Shown here: positions 42,837 to 52,224 of the stretch, piece by piece
Layout: each line of letters begins with the position of its first letter
Position numbering within the stretch: position 1 is the first letter of the stretch
Assembly (NCBI RefSeq): GCF_000280905.1
Contig: NZ_ALAP01000020.1
Coordinates: forward strand, 62,001 to 126,000
Reading direction: 5' to 3'
Length of the DNA: 64,000 bases
Source: Streptomyces sp. AA1529
GTDB taxonomy: Bacteria > Actinomycetota > Actinomycetes > Streptomycetales > Streptomycetaceae
Notes under the pieces: generated by a model
What the model saw: the letters and a program-made list of their open reading frames with translations, nothing else
Database searches by the model: none
What the model was told of the DNA's origin: nothing
Translations under genes and position numbers: made by a program

Positions 42837-44196
42837 GCGGCGATCGTAGGCGACGGCGCCGCTCCTGCAACGCGGCGGCGTACACCTCGGCGGTGGACCC
42901 CGCGGCGGCGGCCCAGCCGAAGCCCTGCGCGTGCCGGGCGGCGGCGGTGCCGAGCCGGTCCGGGAGGTGCGGGTCGTCGGCGAAGCGGCGCAGGGCGCGG
43001 GCGTACTCGGCGGGGTCGTGCCCGGCGACCAGGTAGCCGCTGACGCCGTCCCGCACGGCGACCGGGAGCCCGCCGACGGCGGCGGCCACCACGGGGGTGC
43101 CGCACGCCTGGGCCTCGACGGCGACCAGGCCGAAGGACTCGCTGTAGGACGGCATGACCAGCACGGAGGCGGCCCGGTACCAGTCGGCGAGCTGCTCCTG
43201 GCCGACCGGCGGCCGGAAGGCGACCAGGTCGGCGATGCCCAGCCGGGCGGCGAGCTTCTGCAACCCCTCCGGCTTGGCGAGTCCGCTGCCGCTGGGCCCG
43301 CCCACCACGGGCACCACCATCCGGCGGCGCAGCGAGGGGTCCTCGTCCACCAGCCGGGCGACCGCGCGCAGCAGCACGTCCGGGGCCTTGAGCGGCTGGA
43401 TGCGGCCGGCGAAGAGGGGGATCAGCGCGTCCTGGGGCAGGCCGAGCCGGGCCCGCGCGGCGGCGCGGCCGTCCGCGGGCCGGAAGCGGTCGAGGTTGAC
43501 GCCGGGGTGGACGACGGCGGTGCGGTCGCGGGGTGCCTCGTAGTGGTGGACGAGGTCGCCGGCCTCCTCGTCGGTGTTGGCCACCAGCCGGTCGGCGGCG
43601 CGCACGATCTGCGTCTCGCCGATGACGCGGGCGGGCGGCTCGGGGGTGTCGCCGTCGGCGAGGGCGGCGTTCTTGACCTTGGCCATGGTGTGCATGGCGT
43701 GCACCAGCGGGACGCCCCAGCGCTGGGCGGCCAGCCAGCCGACGTGCCCGGACAGCCAGTAGTGGGAGTGCACCAGGTCGTAGTAGCCGGGCCGGTGGCC
43801 GGCCCACACCTGCATCACTCCGTGCGTGAAGGCGCACAGTTGCGCGGGCAGCTCCTCCTTGGAGAGGCCCTCGTAGGGGCCCGCGTCGATGTGCCGCACG
43901 AGGACGCCGGGTGCCAGCTCCACCGTGGGGGCCAGGGTGCCGGTCGTGGCGCGGGTGAAGATCTCGATCTCGGTGCCCTGCGCTGCGAGCTGCCGCGCCA
44001 GTTCGACGATGTAGACGTTCATGCCGCCCGCGTCGCCGGTGCCCGGCTGGTGCAGCGGAGAGGTGTGGACGCTGAGCATCGCCACCCGGCGGGCCCGGCG
44101 CGGGCCGGTCAGGCGCAGCAGCGGGGGCCTGGACTGGTACGGGAGGGCGGAGCGTCCGCCGCGCCGCTGACCGAGCCGGGACACGTGGTGGCTCAC
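42829..44196 (-). CDS. mshA: D-inositol-3-phosphate glycosyltransferase (mycothiol step 1)
   Basis: This 455-residue GT4 enzyme joins N-acetylglucosamine from UDP-GlcNAc to inositol-3-phosphate, the first step of mycothiol synthesis. The N-terminal acceptor domain has [22 protein letters not shown] and the catalytic-region [13 protein letters not shown]. The C-terminal donor domain has [12 protein letters not shown] and [19 protein letters not shown]. The first 35 residues are an extra basic extension. mshD, for the last step, lies about 12 kb away. Confidence 0.94.
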   Translation of the reverse strand: MSHHVSRLGQRRGGRSALPYQSRPPLLRLTGPRRARRVAMLSVHTSPLHQPGTGDAGGMNVYIVELARQLAAQGTEIEIFTRATTGTLAPTVELAPGVLVRHIDAGPYEGLSKEELPAQLCAFTHGVMQVWAGHRPGYYDLVHSHYWLSGHVGWLAAQRWGVPLVHAMHTMAKVKNAALADGDTPEPPARVIGETQIVRAADRLVANTDEEAGDLVHHYEAPRDRTAVVHPGVNLDRFRPADGRAAARARLGLPQDALIPLFAGRIQPLKAPDVLLRAVARLVDEDPSLRRRMVVPVVGGPSGSGLAKPEGLQKLAARLGIADLVAFRPPVGQEQLADWYRAASVLVMPSYSESFGLVAVEAQACGTPVVAAAVGGLPVAVRDGVSGYLVAGHDPAEYARALRRFADDPHLPDRLGTAAARHAQGFGWAAAAGSTAEVYAAALQERRRRLRSPHG

Positions 44197-44393
44197 GGTT
44201 CCGATGCCTCCTCCGTTGCGGACGGTGCGGTCCGGGACACGGTGCGGTACGAGGTCGCGGCAGCCGCGACCCGGCCACGCGCGGCCCGCGTGCGAGAACA
44301 GCGGAAAGGTTGCTCCGTCTTCCCGCTCCGCGGCCGAATTTGCCGAACTGTGACAATCGGCTCGGCTCTCCCGGGCCCGCGTATCCTCGCCTC

Positions 44394-45221
44394 ATGCCGC
44401 CGCGTCCCCCCGTACCGTCCCGTCCGGTCGGTACGGTCACCCGCGGGACGACCAACCCGAACCGGCTGCGCCGGATGGACCGCTGGATCGCCGCCGCGCA
44501 CGCCCCCGCACTCCGCCGCTCCCCCACCCCGCCCGCCGCCGTCGACCTCGGCTACGGCGCGGCGCCCTGGACGGCCGTCGAACTGCTGGAGCGACTGCGC
44601 ACGGTGCGCGGCGACGCGCGGGTGTACGGCGTCGAGATCGACCCGGCGCGGGTCGCCGCGGCCCACCCGTACGCGCGCCCAGGCCTGGCCTTCGTCCGCG
44701 GCGGCTTCGAACTGCCCGTCGACCGGGGCCGCGGGCTGACGCTGATCCGCGCGGCGAACGTGCTGCGCCAGTACCCCGAGGCGGAAGTCGTCCCGGCGTG
44801 GCGGCGGCTGTGCGCGCGGCTGGCGCCGGACGGGCTGCTGGTGGAGGGCACCTGCGACGAGATCGGCCGCCGCCATGTCTGGGTGGCGCTCGGCCCGGAG
44901 GGCCCGCGCACGGTGACCTTCGCGGCCCGCCTTGCCACCCTGGCGACCCCCTCCGACCTGGCCGAACGGCTGCCGAAGGCACTCATCCACCGCAATGTGC
45001 CCGGCGAAGGGGTGCACGCCTTCCTCACCGACTTCGACCGCGCCTGGGCCACCGCCGCCCCCTACGGCGCCCTCAGCGCCCGGCAGCGCTGGATCCGCGC
45101 GGTACGCGCCCTCGCCGCGGACTGGCCGCTGGCCGACGGCCCCCGCCGCTGGCGCCAGGGCGAGGTGACGGTCCGCTGGAGCGCCCTCGCCCCGCACACC
45201 ATGCCGAGCACCCTCATCTGA
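44394..45221 (+). CDS. Class I SAM-dependent methyltransferase, substrate unknown
   Basis: This 275-residue protein has a SAM-binding motif I as VDLGYGAAPWTAVEL (about 50-64) and an acidic end of strand two, VYGVEIDPARV (about 77-87). The LIRAANVLRQYPE segment replaces the usual motif IV. Substrate-binding features are not evident. It diverges from mshA across 197 bases. ATG 44394 is nearly leaderless (GTATCCT at 44381 is a possible -10 box). Confidence 0.78.
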   Translation: MPPRPPVPSRPVGTVTRGTTNPNRLRRMDRWIAAAHAPALRRSPTPPAAVDLGYGAAPWTAVELLERLRTVRGDARVYGVEIDPARVAAAHPYARPGLAFVRGGFELPVDRGRGLTLIRAANVLRQYPEAEVVPAWRRLCARLAPDGLLVEGTCDEIGRRHVWVALGPEGPRTVTFAARLATLATPSDLAERLPKALIHRNVPGEGVHAFLTDFDRAWATAAPYGALSARQRWIRAVRALAADWPLADGPRRWRQGEVTVRWSALAPHTMPSTLI

Positions 45222-45386
45222 CACCTCCCGCCCCGACGGCTCGCCGCCGGGCGCCGGTTCAGTGGCGGCCGCGCAGGCGGTCCCCTGCCCGCGAGGCGTT
45301 CCCGCAACCGGGCCCAGAGCGTCCTCGGACGCCCGCGGACGTCTGACACATCGCAAAGAGCCCGTGACCGTGCGCACTTGACCCTG

Positions 45387-45407
45387 ACTATTCATTCAGA
45401 GAATAGT
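45387..45407. promoter_or_regulatory. PadR-type operator
   Basis: ACTATTC (45387-45393) and GAATAGT (45401-45407) form a perfect inverted repeat with a seven-base spacer, eight bases before the padR ATG. It is AT-rich compared with its surroundings. PadR repressors usually bind such dyads at their own promoters. Confidence 0.65.
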
Positions 45408-45414
45408 GGAGTTC

Positions 45415-45954
45415 ATGTCGACCGCAGCTCACGTGTTGCTCGCCCTGCTCGCCGCCGGACCGCTGCACGGGTACGACCTGAAGAAGGCCCATGACCTGCG
45501 CTTTCCGAAGGCGAAGCCGATGGCGTTCGGCCAGGTGTACGCCACCTTGGGGCGACTGGAACGGGACGGGCTGGTCGAGCAGACGGGCACCGACCGCGAC
45601 GGCGGGCCCGACCGGACACTGTTCGCCCTGACCGACGCGGGACACCAGGCGCTGGACACCTGGCTGGCCGCGGTCGAGACCCCGGCCCCCTACGTGAGCT
45701 CCGACCTGCTCGCCAAGGTCGTCGTCGCGCTGCTGGTCGCCGATCCCGAACAGGCCCGCAGCTGGCTGAGCGCCCAACGCCGGGCGCACACGGCGCGGCT
45801 GCGGGAACTCACCGCGCTCAAGGCGGACCCGGCGACCGGTCTCGGCGACGTGATCGCCGCCGACTTCGCCCTCACCCACCTGGACGCCGACCTGCGCTGG
45901 ATGCAGACCACGCTGGAACGCGTCACCGACCTCCATCGGGAGATCCACGGATGA
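45415..45954 (+). CDS. PadR-family transcriptional regulator
   Basis: This 179-residue protein has the PadR winged helix (about 4-75; LLALLAAGPLHGYDLKKA, FGQVYATLGRLERDGLV) and a C-terminal helical Vir_act_alpha_C dimerisation region (about 90-175). It starts at ATG 45415 with GTGGAG upstream. Its ATGA overlap with the ABC ATPase gene makes a three-gene operon. It probably represses the transporter until a drug or peptide appears. Confidence 0.9.
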   Translation: MSTAAHVLLALLAAGPLHGYDLKKAHDLRFPKAKPMAFGQVYATLGRLERDGLVEQTGTDRDGGPDRTLFALTDAGHQALDTWLAAVETPAPYVSSDLLAKVVVALLVADPEQARSWLSAQRRAHTARLRELTALKADPATGLGDVIAADFALTHLDADLRWMQTTLERVTDLHREIHG

Positions 45955-46664
45955 CAGTCCTCCAAGCAGACTCCGTAGTGAAGTCCTACGGCCCCACACC
46001 GGCGCTCCGCGGCGTCGGCCTCGAACTGGCCGAGGGCGAGGTGCTGGCCGTCACGGGGCCGAGCGGCTGCGGCAAGTCCACCCTCCTGCACTGCCTGTCC
46101 GGCATCCTGCGCCCCGACTCGGGCGAGGTCCGGTATCGCGGCAGGCCGCTGGGCGCGTACTCGGAGGCCGACCGCACCCGGCTGCGCCGTACCGAATTCG
46201 GCGTACTGTTCCAGTTCGGCCAGCTCGTGGCGGAGATATCAGCGGCGGAGAACGTCGCGCTGCCCCTGCTGCTGACCGGACGCAGTCGGTCCGAGGCCCA
46301 CTCCGCGGCACTCGCCCAGCTCGACCGGCTCGGCGTGGCGGAGGCCGCCGAGGCCCGGCCGGGACAGCTCTCCGGCGGCCAGCAGCAGCGTGTCGCCGCG
46401 GCACGTGCGCTGGTCACCGAGCCCCGGGTGCTCTTCGCGGACGAACCCACCGGCGCCCTCGACCAACTCGCCGGGGAGAAGCTCCTGGGCGAACTGGTCC
46501 GGACGGCCCGCGAGCGGGGCACCAGCGTCCTGCTGGTCACCCACGCCCCGGTCGTGGCCGCATACGCCGACCGGGAAGTCGTCCTGCACGACGGCGTCGT
46601 CGACGCGAGCGGACTCGGCACCGGGAGACTCGGCGCCGGCGCACGGACGGGGACCCCGCTGTGA
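45951..46664 (+). CDS. ABC transporter ATPase (MacB/LolD-like)
   Basis: This 237-residue ATPase has Walker A GPSGCGKST (about 36-44), signature LSGGQQQRVA (about 140-149), Walker B VLFADEPTGALD and the H-loop THAPV. Together with the FtsX-type permease, encoded after a GTGA overlap, it should form an export or mechanotransmission complex. Confidence 0.93.
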   Translation: MTVLQADSVVKSYGPTPALRGVGLELAEGEVLAVTGPSGCGKSTLLHCLSGILRPDSGEVRYRGRPLGAYSEADRTRLRRTEFGVLFQFGQLVAEISAAENVALPLLLTGRSRSEAHSAALAQLDRLGVAEAAEARPGQLSGGQQQRVAAARALVTEPRVLFADEPTGALDQLAGEKLLGELVRTARERGTSVLLVTHAPVVAAYADREVVLHDGVVDASGLGTGRLGAGARTGTPL

Positions 46665-48241
46665 GCGCCGTGCTGGAGATGCGGCCCGCCGTGCTGCTGC
46701 GGCTCGCACGTGCCGGAACCCGCACGGACACCCTCCGCGTCGTCCTCTCCGCAGCAGGCGCGCTGCTGGGCACCCTCGCCCTGCTCGCCGGACTGACCGT
46801 GGCCGCCATCGGCACACCCCTCGACGTGACCGCGGGCTCCCGTGCGCAATCGGACCAGTACAGCAGCCTGCTGCTGCGGCAGCCGGGGCTGCGGCCCGGG
46901 GTGTGCCTCGCGTTCGGCCTGCTGACCCTCCCGGTACTGGCGTTGGCCGGACAGTGCGCACGCATCGGTGCGCCCGCCAGGGACCGGCGGCTGGCCGCGC
47001 TGCGACTGGCCGGAGCGACACCCCGGCAGAGCAGCGCCGTCGTCGCCACCGAAACCGGACTCGCGGCCCTGCTGGGCGCCTGCTCGGGCTTCGCGGTGCA
47101 CTTCACGCTCCGAGCCGTTCTCGACGAGCCGAACGCGGACGGCCGGCTGCCGCTGCCCACCGATGTGCTGCCGCATCCGGTCGGCATGGCCGCGGTCCTG
47201 CTCGGCATCCCCCTGCTCAGCGCGGTGAGTTCCGCCGTGCTGACGCGCCGGGTCGTGGTGAGCCCGCTGGGAGTGACCCGCCGCACCCGCACCCGGACTC
47301 CCCGCCCATGGCCGGGGCTCCTCCTGCTGGCCGCGGCGGCGGCCTTCGCCGGGGTGGGCGCCCTGCGCCCGGAGGAAAGCGGCCTGCCGGAGACGGACTC
47401 CGTCCTCGTCGAAGGCGGACTGCCGCTGCTGCTCCTGCTCGTCGGCGGAGTGTGCACCGTACTCGGGCTGGTGCTCGGCACCGCCTGGCTCTCCCACACC
47501 GCCGGCCGGATCCTCCACCGCTTCGCCCGCCGCGCCCCGGCCCTGCTCGCCGCCCGGCGGCTGATCGCGGACCCGTGGCACGGCAGCCGCACGCTGTCCG
47601 CCTTCCTGGCCTGCGTACTGGTCGGCGCCGGTGCGGCAGCCGTCCGCGCCAGCTTCTCGGCGCTGTGGAACGCGGAGACGGCGGCGGCGCGTTACGAGGC
47701 GCGCGCCGGAGTCGACGACGGGGCGCTCACGAGAGCCGACCCGTTCTACCTCGACTCCATGCTCCTGGTGGATGTCGCTGTCGTCACGGCTGCGGTGATC
47801 GCCGTCGGCGGACTGCTGGTCGCGCTCGCCGAGGCGGTCGCGGCGCGCAGGCGCACCCACGCGGCGCTGCTCGCCTCCGGGGTGCCCAGGAGCGTGCTCG
47901 CCCGGGCCACCCTGTGGCAGACCCTCGCGCCGGCGGTACCCGCCGTTCTCCTCGCCCTCGCGCTGGGCACCGCCCTGGGCCGCGGCGTCATGGGCCGCCA
48001 GGCCACGGCCGGCGGACACCGCTTCCGCGCGTGCGCGGCCGCGGACGGCTGCCCGGGCGCGCTCACCGACGCCAACAGCAAGGCGGTCGAGGTGCCCGAG
48101 ATGGTCCGCGCCACCCACCTCCCCTGGGCCGAACTGGCCCTGCAGGCCGGTGGCGCGCTGGTCCTGCTGCTGGCCGCGACCGCAGCGGCCCTGCTCTTCC
48201 TGCGCTCCACCACGTCCGTCGAGGAACTCCGCACCCAGTGA
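46661..48241 (+). CDS. FtsX-type ABC transporter permease
   Basis: This 526-residue permease starts at a GTG that overlaps the ATPase stop. It has about eight helices in two FtsX-like blocks (near 30-60, 75-105, 150-200 and 205-275; then 330-380, 410-440 and 475-515) with a long loop between. This resembles transporters for antimicrobial peptides or lipoproteins. The substrate is unknown. The adjoining CHAD gene is convergent and only 38 bases away. Confidence 0.88.
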   Translation: MSAVLEMRPAVLLRLARAGTRTDTLRVVLSAAGALLGTLALLAGLTVAAIGTPLDVTAGSRAQSDQYSSLLLRQPGLRPGVCLAFGLLTLPVLALAGQCARIGAPARDRRLAALRLAGATPRQSSAVVATETGLAALLGACSGFAVHFTLRAVLDEPNADGRLPLPTDVLPHPVGMAAVLLGIPLLSAVSSAVLTRRVVVSPLGVTRRTRTRTPRPWPGLLLLAAAAAFAGVGALRPEESGLPETDSVLVEGGLPLLLLLVGGVCTVLGLVLGTAWLSHTAGRILHRFARRAPALLAARRLIADPWHGSRTLSAFLACVLVGAGAAAVRASFSALWNAETAAARYEARAGVDDGALTRADPFYLDSMLLVDVAVVTAAVIAVGGLLVALAEAVAARRRTHAALLASGVPRSVLARATLWQTLAPAVPAVLLALALGTALGRGVMGRQATAGGHRFRACAAADGCPGALTDANSKAVEVPEMVRATHLPWAELALQAGGALVLLLAATAAALLFLRSTTSVEELRTQ

Positions 48242-48279
48242 ACCGAACGGCGCCGCCGGCCCGCCCCCGGACAACCGCA

Positions 48280-49593
48280 TCAGGAACAGGAAGGGGCGTT
48301 CTCCGGGTGGGTGCGGGTCCAGTGGCGGCCGAAGGCGAAGCGGGCGGCCTCCACCTCGTGGCGCTGGTCGGCGTGCAGGACGCCGAGGGCGTAGGCGGTG
48401 GCGGGCGCGATGCGGGGGGTCGCGGCGGCGGAGGCGGCAGCGGCCGCGGCCGCGGCGGCCTCGTGGTGCCGTTCCAGGGCCTCGCCCGCCGGGCGGAGCC
48501 GCGGGTCGGGCACCGCGTGCGGACCCAGCACCTCCTGCGCGTAGCGGTGCACCCGCAGCAGCACCCGGACATGGTCCCAGGCCGCGTCCTGACGGGCCTC
48601 GACGCCCAGCGAACGGGAGAGGCCGTCGGCGTTGTACGGGGCCCCGGCGCGGGTGAGCGGAAGCGCGGCGACGGCCTCGTCGAGCCGGCGGCGCGCCTGC
48701 TCGGCGGGCGGCGCGAGCATCGCCGCGGCGGGCCTGCCGGCGTCACCGCCCGGGCGGAACGGCGTCTCGGAGGCCAGCAGCGCCACCGCGTCGGCGACCG
48801 CGTGGAACCGGGCCGAGCCCAGCGCCTGGAGCGCGGCCGAGTGTGCGCGGGTGCGGGCCAGGGTGAGCCGACGCTCCAGCAGGGCCCCGGCGCGGGCCGC
48901 TCCCACCGGCAGGGCGCCCCGCTCGCGGGTGGCCGCACCGCCCCCGGCGGACCGCCGCCCGCCGCCCGGGGCGCCGGGAGTCCGGCCGCCCGCCTCGGCG
49001 GCTGCCGGGCCGGTGCCCTCGCCGCTGCCCGCCGGGCCGCTCGCCAGCCGGTGCAGGGCGCCCGACAGCCGCTCCAGCCGGTCGGCGCAGGCGTACTCGC
49101 GGGCCACCACCCCGGCCAGCCAGCTCAGTTCGGTGCGCAGGTCGTCGGCCCAGACCGGGTCGAGCAGCGCACGGTAGGTGACGAGCACGCCGTTCATCCG
49201 GCGGGCGGCGGAGCGCAGGGCGCCGACGGACGCCGCCGCGCGGGCGGGGTCCGCCGCACCGGCCGTCCCGCCGGGGCCGGCGCCGCTGCCTCCCGTACCG
49301 GCGCCGGTGCCCTGCGCGTGGGCGCGCAGGCCGCGGAGGAACTCCGCGGCGCGCTCCTGGAGATAGCCGCCCAGCACCTCGGCCACCGTCCCCGCGGGCG
49401 CCGCCACCGGACCCGCCGGCCCGGGCACCGTCCCCGCGGGGGCCGTCGGACCCGGTGCGGCCGTCCCCGGGGCCGCCTCCGGCGCCCGGTCCGCGGCCGG
49501 ATCCGCCGCCGTGCCCGCGGGTGTCCCGGCGGGCCGCGGGGGCTCCCGCGTACCGCGCCCGGACTCGACGACCACGTCCCGGCTCCGTCCCAT
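48280..49593 (-). CDS. CHAD-domain protein
   Basis: This 437-residue protein carries a CHAD domain (about 60-430), a helical bundle lined with conserved basic residues (RSAARRMNGVLVTYRALLDPVWADDLRTEL, HRLASG, ERRLTLARTRAHSAALQALGSARFHAVADAV). Low-complexity linkers interrupt it. CHAD domains bind inorganic polyphosphate. Co-location with ppk, 147 bases upstream on the same strand, supports this role. The ATG at 49593 is preceded by GGAAGGGG. Confidence 0.88.
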   Translation of the reverse strand: MGRSRDVVVESGRGTREPPRPAGTPAGTAADPAADRAPEAAPGTAAPGPTAPAGTVPGPAGPVAAPAGTVAEVLGGYLQERAAEFLRGLRAHAQGTGAGTGGSGAGPGGTAGAADPARAAASVGALRSAARRMNGVLVTYRALLDPVWADDLRTELSWLAGVVAREYACADRLERLSGALHRLASGPAGSGEGTGPAAAEAGGRTPGAPGGGRRSAGGGAATRERGALPVGAARAGALLERRLTLARTRAHSAALQALGSARFHAVADAVALLASETPFRPGGDAGRPAAAMLAPPAEQARRRLDEAVAALPLTRAGAPYNADGLSRSLGVEARQDAAWDHVRVLLRVHRYAQEVLGPHAVPDPRLRPAGEALERHHEAAAAAAAAASAAATPRIAPATAYALGVLHADQRHEVEAARFAFGRHWTRTHPENAPSCS

Positions 49594-49740
49594 CACGTCC
49601 CCTTCCGCGCACCGCGCACGTTGTGCACACCGGCCCCACCGCTCTCGCGGCACCCGCCGGCCGCCCCGCGCGGGTGTTCCCCTGCGCACCCGCGTCGCTG
49701 CATCGCCCTCAGTCCCCCAACCGCCGCGCGGCGCCGCGCG

Positions 49741-52041
49741 TCACGTCGCGGCCGGACCGCGTTTCCGCCGCCGCCCCTCGATCAGCATTTCCTGCACGTT
49801 CGGCAGCCGCTGCCCGCCTTCCTCCTCGGCGGCCCGCGCGTGCCGCGTCCACACCCCGTCCGGTCCCAGGTGCCAGGAGTCCGTGGCGTCGGACATCCCG
49901 GTGGCCAGCAGCCGGTCGAGCGAGGCGCGGTGTGCGGGATCGGTGACCCGCACCAGTGCCTCGATCCGCCGGTCGAGGTTGCGGTGCATCATGTCGGCGC
50001 TGCCCAGCCACACTTCCGGCTCGCCGCCGTTCCGGAACGAGAACACCCGCGAGTGCTCCAGGAACCGGCCCAGCACGCTGCGCACCCGGATGTTCTCGCT
50101 CAGCTCCGGCACACCGGGCCGCAGCGCGCAGATGCCGCGCACCCACACGTCCACCGGGACGCCCGCGGCCGAGGCGCGGTAGAGGGCGTCGCACACCGTC
50201 TCGTCGACGATGGAGTTGACCTTGATGCGGATGGCGGCCTCGCGCCCGGCCCGGTGGTGCTCGACCTCCCGCTGGATCCGTGCGACGAGCCCGTCCCGCA
50301 GAGAGCGCGGCGCGACCAGCAGCCGGCGGTAGGTCTCCCGCCGCGAGTAGCCCGACAGCCGGTTGAACAGGTCGGACAGGTCCGCGCCCACCTCCTGGTC
50401 GGCGGTCAGCAGCCCCAGGTCCTCGTACAGTCTGGCCGTCTTGGGGTGGTAGTTGCCGGTGCCCACGTGCGCGTACCGGCGCAGCACCTCGCCCTCCTGG
50501 CGCACCACCAGCGACAGCTTGCAGTGGGTCTTCAGCCCGACCAGCCCGTAGACGACGTGGCACCCCGCCTCCTCCAGCTTCCGGGCCCACTTGATGTTGG
50601 CCTGCTCGTCGAAGCGCGCCTTGAGCTCGACCAGGACGAGCACCTGCTTGCCGGACTCGGCGGCGTCGATGAGCGCGTCCACGATCGGCGAGTCGCCCGA
50701 GGTGCGGTACAGCGTCTGCTTGATGGCCAGCACGTCCGGATCGGCGGCGGCCTGCTCCAGGAACGCCTGCACGGAGGTGGAGAAGGAGTCGTAGGGGTGG
50801 TGCAGCAGTACGTCGCGGCGGCGCAGCGCGGCGAAGATGTCGGGCGCCGAGGCGGACTCGACCTCCGCGAGGTCCCGGTGGGTGCCGGCCACGAACTTCG
50901 GGTACTTCAGCTCCGGCCGGTCCATGGCGGCGACGATCCCGGACAGTCCCGTCAGATCGAGCGGCCCGGGCAGCGGGAAGACCTCCGACTCGCCGACCTT
51001 CAGCTCCCGGATGAGCAGGTCCAGGACGTAGGGGTCGATGGACTCCTCGACCTCCAGGCGCACGGGCGGGCCGAACCGGCGCCGCATCAGCTCCTTCTCC
51101 AGGGCCTGGAGGAGGTTCTCCGCGTCGTCCTCCTCGACCTCCAGGTCCTCGTTGCGCGTCACCCGGAACATGTGGTGCGCGAGCACCTCCATGCCCGGGA
51201 ACAGCTCCTCCAGGTGCGCGGCGATCACGTCCTCCAGCGGGACGTAGCGCTGCGGTGAAGCCTCCAGGAACCGCGGCAGCAGCGGCGGCACCTTCACCCG
51301 CGCGAAGTGGTTGTGCCCGCTGACGGGGTTGCGGACGACCACCGCCAGGTTGAGCGACAGCCCCGAGATGTAGGGGAAGGGGTGGGCCGGGTCGACGGCC
51401 AGCGGGGTCAGCACGGGGTAGATCTGCTGCCGGAAGAGGGTCAGGAGCCGGGCCTGCTCCTTGTCCGTGAGTTCCGCCCAGCGCAGCAGGTGCAGCCCCT
51501 CGGCGGCCAGCGCGGGGGCGATGTCCTGCTGGTAGCAGGCGGCGTGCCGCTCCATGAGCTGCTGCGCACGCTCCCAGATGCCCTCCAGCACCTCGCGCGG
51601 CTTGAGCCCCGCCGCGCTGCGGGTGGCCACGCCGGTCGCGATCCGGCGCTTGAGGCCCGCGACGCGGACCATGAAGAACTCGTCCAGGTTGCCGGAGAAG
51701 ATCGCGAGGAAGTTCGCCCGCTCCAGCAGCGGCGTCTCCGGGTCCTCGGCGAGTTCGAGCACCCGCTCGTTGAAGGCCAGCCAACTGCGCTCCCGGTCCA
51801 GGAAGCGGTCGGCGGGCAGGTCGGTGGCGGACTCGTCGTCCAGCCGGCCTTCGCCGCCCGCGTACACATCCGGGTCGGAGTCGAGGTCGGGGTCCAGGCC
51901 CAGGCCGGGGCCGGCACCCGGGACGCTGCCGGGATCGGTGGGTGAGCTGAGGCGGTGGGCCGCGATCGAGCCGACCGGGGACTGCGGCTGCTGGGTCATA
52001 CCGCCATTGTCGATGCTCTCTGCGAGGGAGGACCGGGCCAT
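49741..52041 (-). CDS. ppk: Polyphosphate kinase 1
   Basis: This 766-residue enzyme reversibly makes polyphosphate from ATP. The N-terminal region (about 80-185; [19 protein letters not shown]), the head domain and the catalytic C1/C2 domains are complete, including the phosphohistidine segment [20 protein letters not shown] and [18 protein letters not shown]. The 75-residue N-terminal extension is acidic. The start may be ATG 52041 or ATG 51999 (MTQQPQSP); both lack a clear ribosome-binding site. In Streptomyces ppk is PhoP-controlled, and a PHO-box-like site lies just upstream. Confidence 0.95.
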   Translation of the reverse strand: MARSSLAESIDNGGMTQQPQSPVGSIAAHRLSSPTDPGSVPGAGPGLGLDPDLDSDPDVYAGGEGRLDDESATDLPADRFLDRERSWLAFNERVLELAEDPETPLLERANFLAIFSGNLDEFFMVRVAGLKRRIATGVATRSAAGLKPREVLEGIWERAQQLMERHAACYQQDIAPALAAEGLHLLRWAELTDKEQARLLTLFRQQIYPVLTPLAVDPAHPFPYISGLSLNLAVVVRNPVSGHNHFARVKVPPLLPRFLEASPQRYVPLEDVIAAHLEELFPGMEVLAHHMFRVTRNEDLEVEEDDAENLLQALEKELMRRRFGPPVRLEVEESIDPYVLDLLIRELKVGESEVFPLPGPLDLTGLSGIVAAMDRPELKYPKFVAGTHRDLAEVESASAPDIFAALRRRDVLLHHPYDSFSTSVQAFLEQAAADPDVLAIKQTLYRTSGDSPIVDALIDAAESGKQVLVLVELKARFDEQANIKWARKLEEAGCHVVYGLVGLKTHCKLSLVVRQEGEVLRRYAHVGTGNYHPKTARLYEDLGLLTADQEVGADLSDLFNRLSGYSRRETYRRLLVAPRSLRDGLVARIQREVEHHRAGREAAIRIKVNSIVDETVCDALYRASAAGVPVDVWVRGICALRPGVPELSENIRVRSVLGRFLEHSRVFSFRNGGEPEVWLGSADMMHRNLDRRIEALVRVTDPAHRASLDRLLATGMSDATDSWHLGPDGVWTRHARAAEEEGGQRLPNVQEMLIEGRRRKRGPAAT

Positions 52042-52059
52042 TCCGCGAGGCTCGCACGC

Positions 52060-52081
52060 GAGTTTGAATCAGCGGTTACGC
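52060..52081 (-). promoter_or_regulatory. PHO-box-like repeat before ppk
   Basis: Read on the minus strand, two adjoining 11-base units (GCGTAACCGCT, GATTCAAACTC) loosely match the PHO-box unit GTTCACC. They lie 19 bases before the ATG at 52041. The fit is weaker than that at phoR-phoU. If this is the operator, the promoter may lie within it and the later ATG would be favoured. Confidence 0.4.
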
Positions 52082-52224
52082 CGACATGGCATCGCGGGGT
52101 GCCCCGGATGACCTGCCGGGGCGGACGGCCCGCACATTCCCCCGCTCCCGGGAGGTCCGGGAAGCGGTCGCGGCGGTTAGGATCCCCGCACCCCTCACCC
52201 GGCCTCTCCCCCTGCGGCTCCACC

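Noticed and set aside
46390..51258. Very long rightward frame across the ABC, CHAD and ppk genes
   Set aside because: It runs antisense through well-defined CHAD and ppk genes, with low-complexity Arg/Gly/Pro content and no domain.
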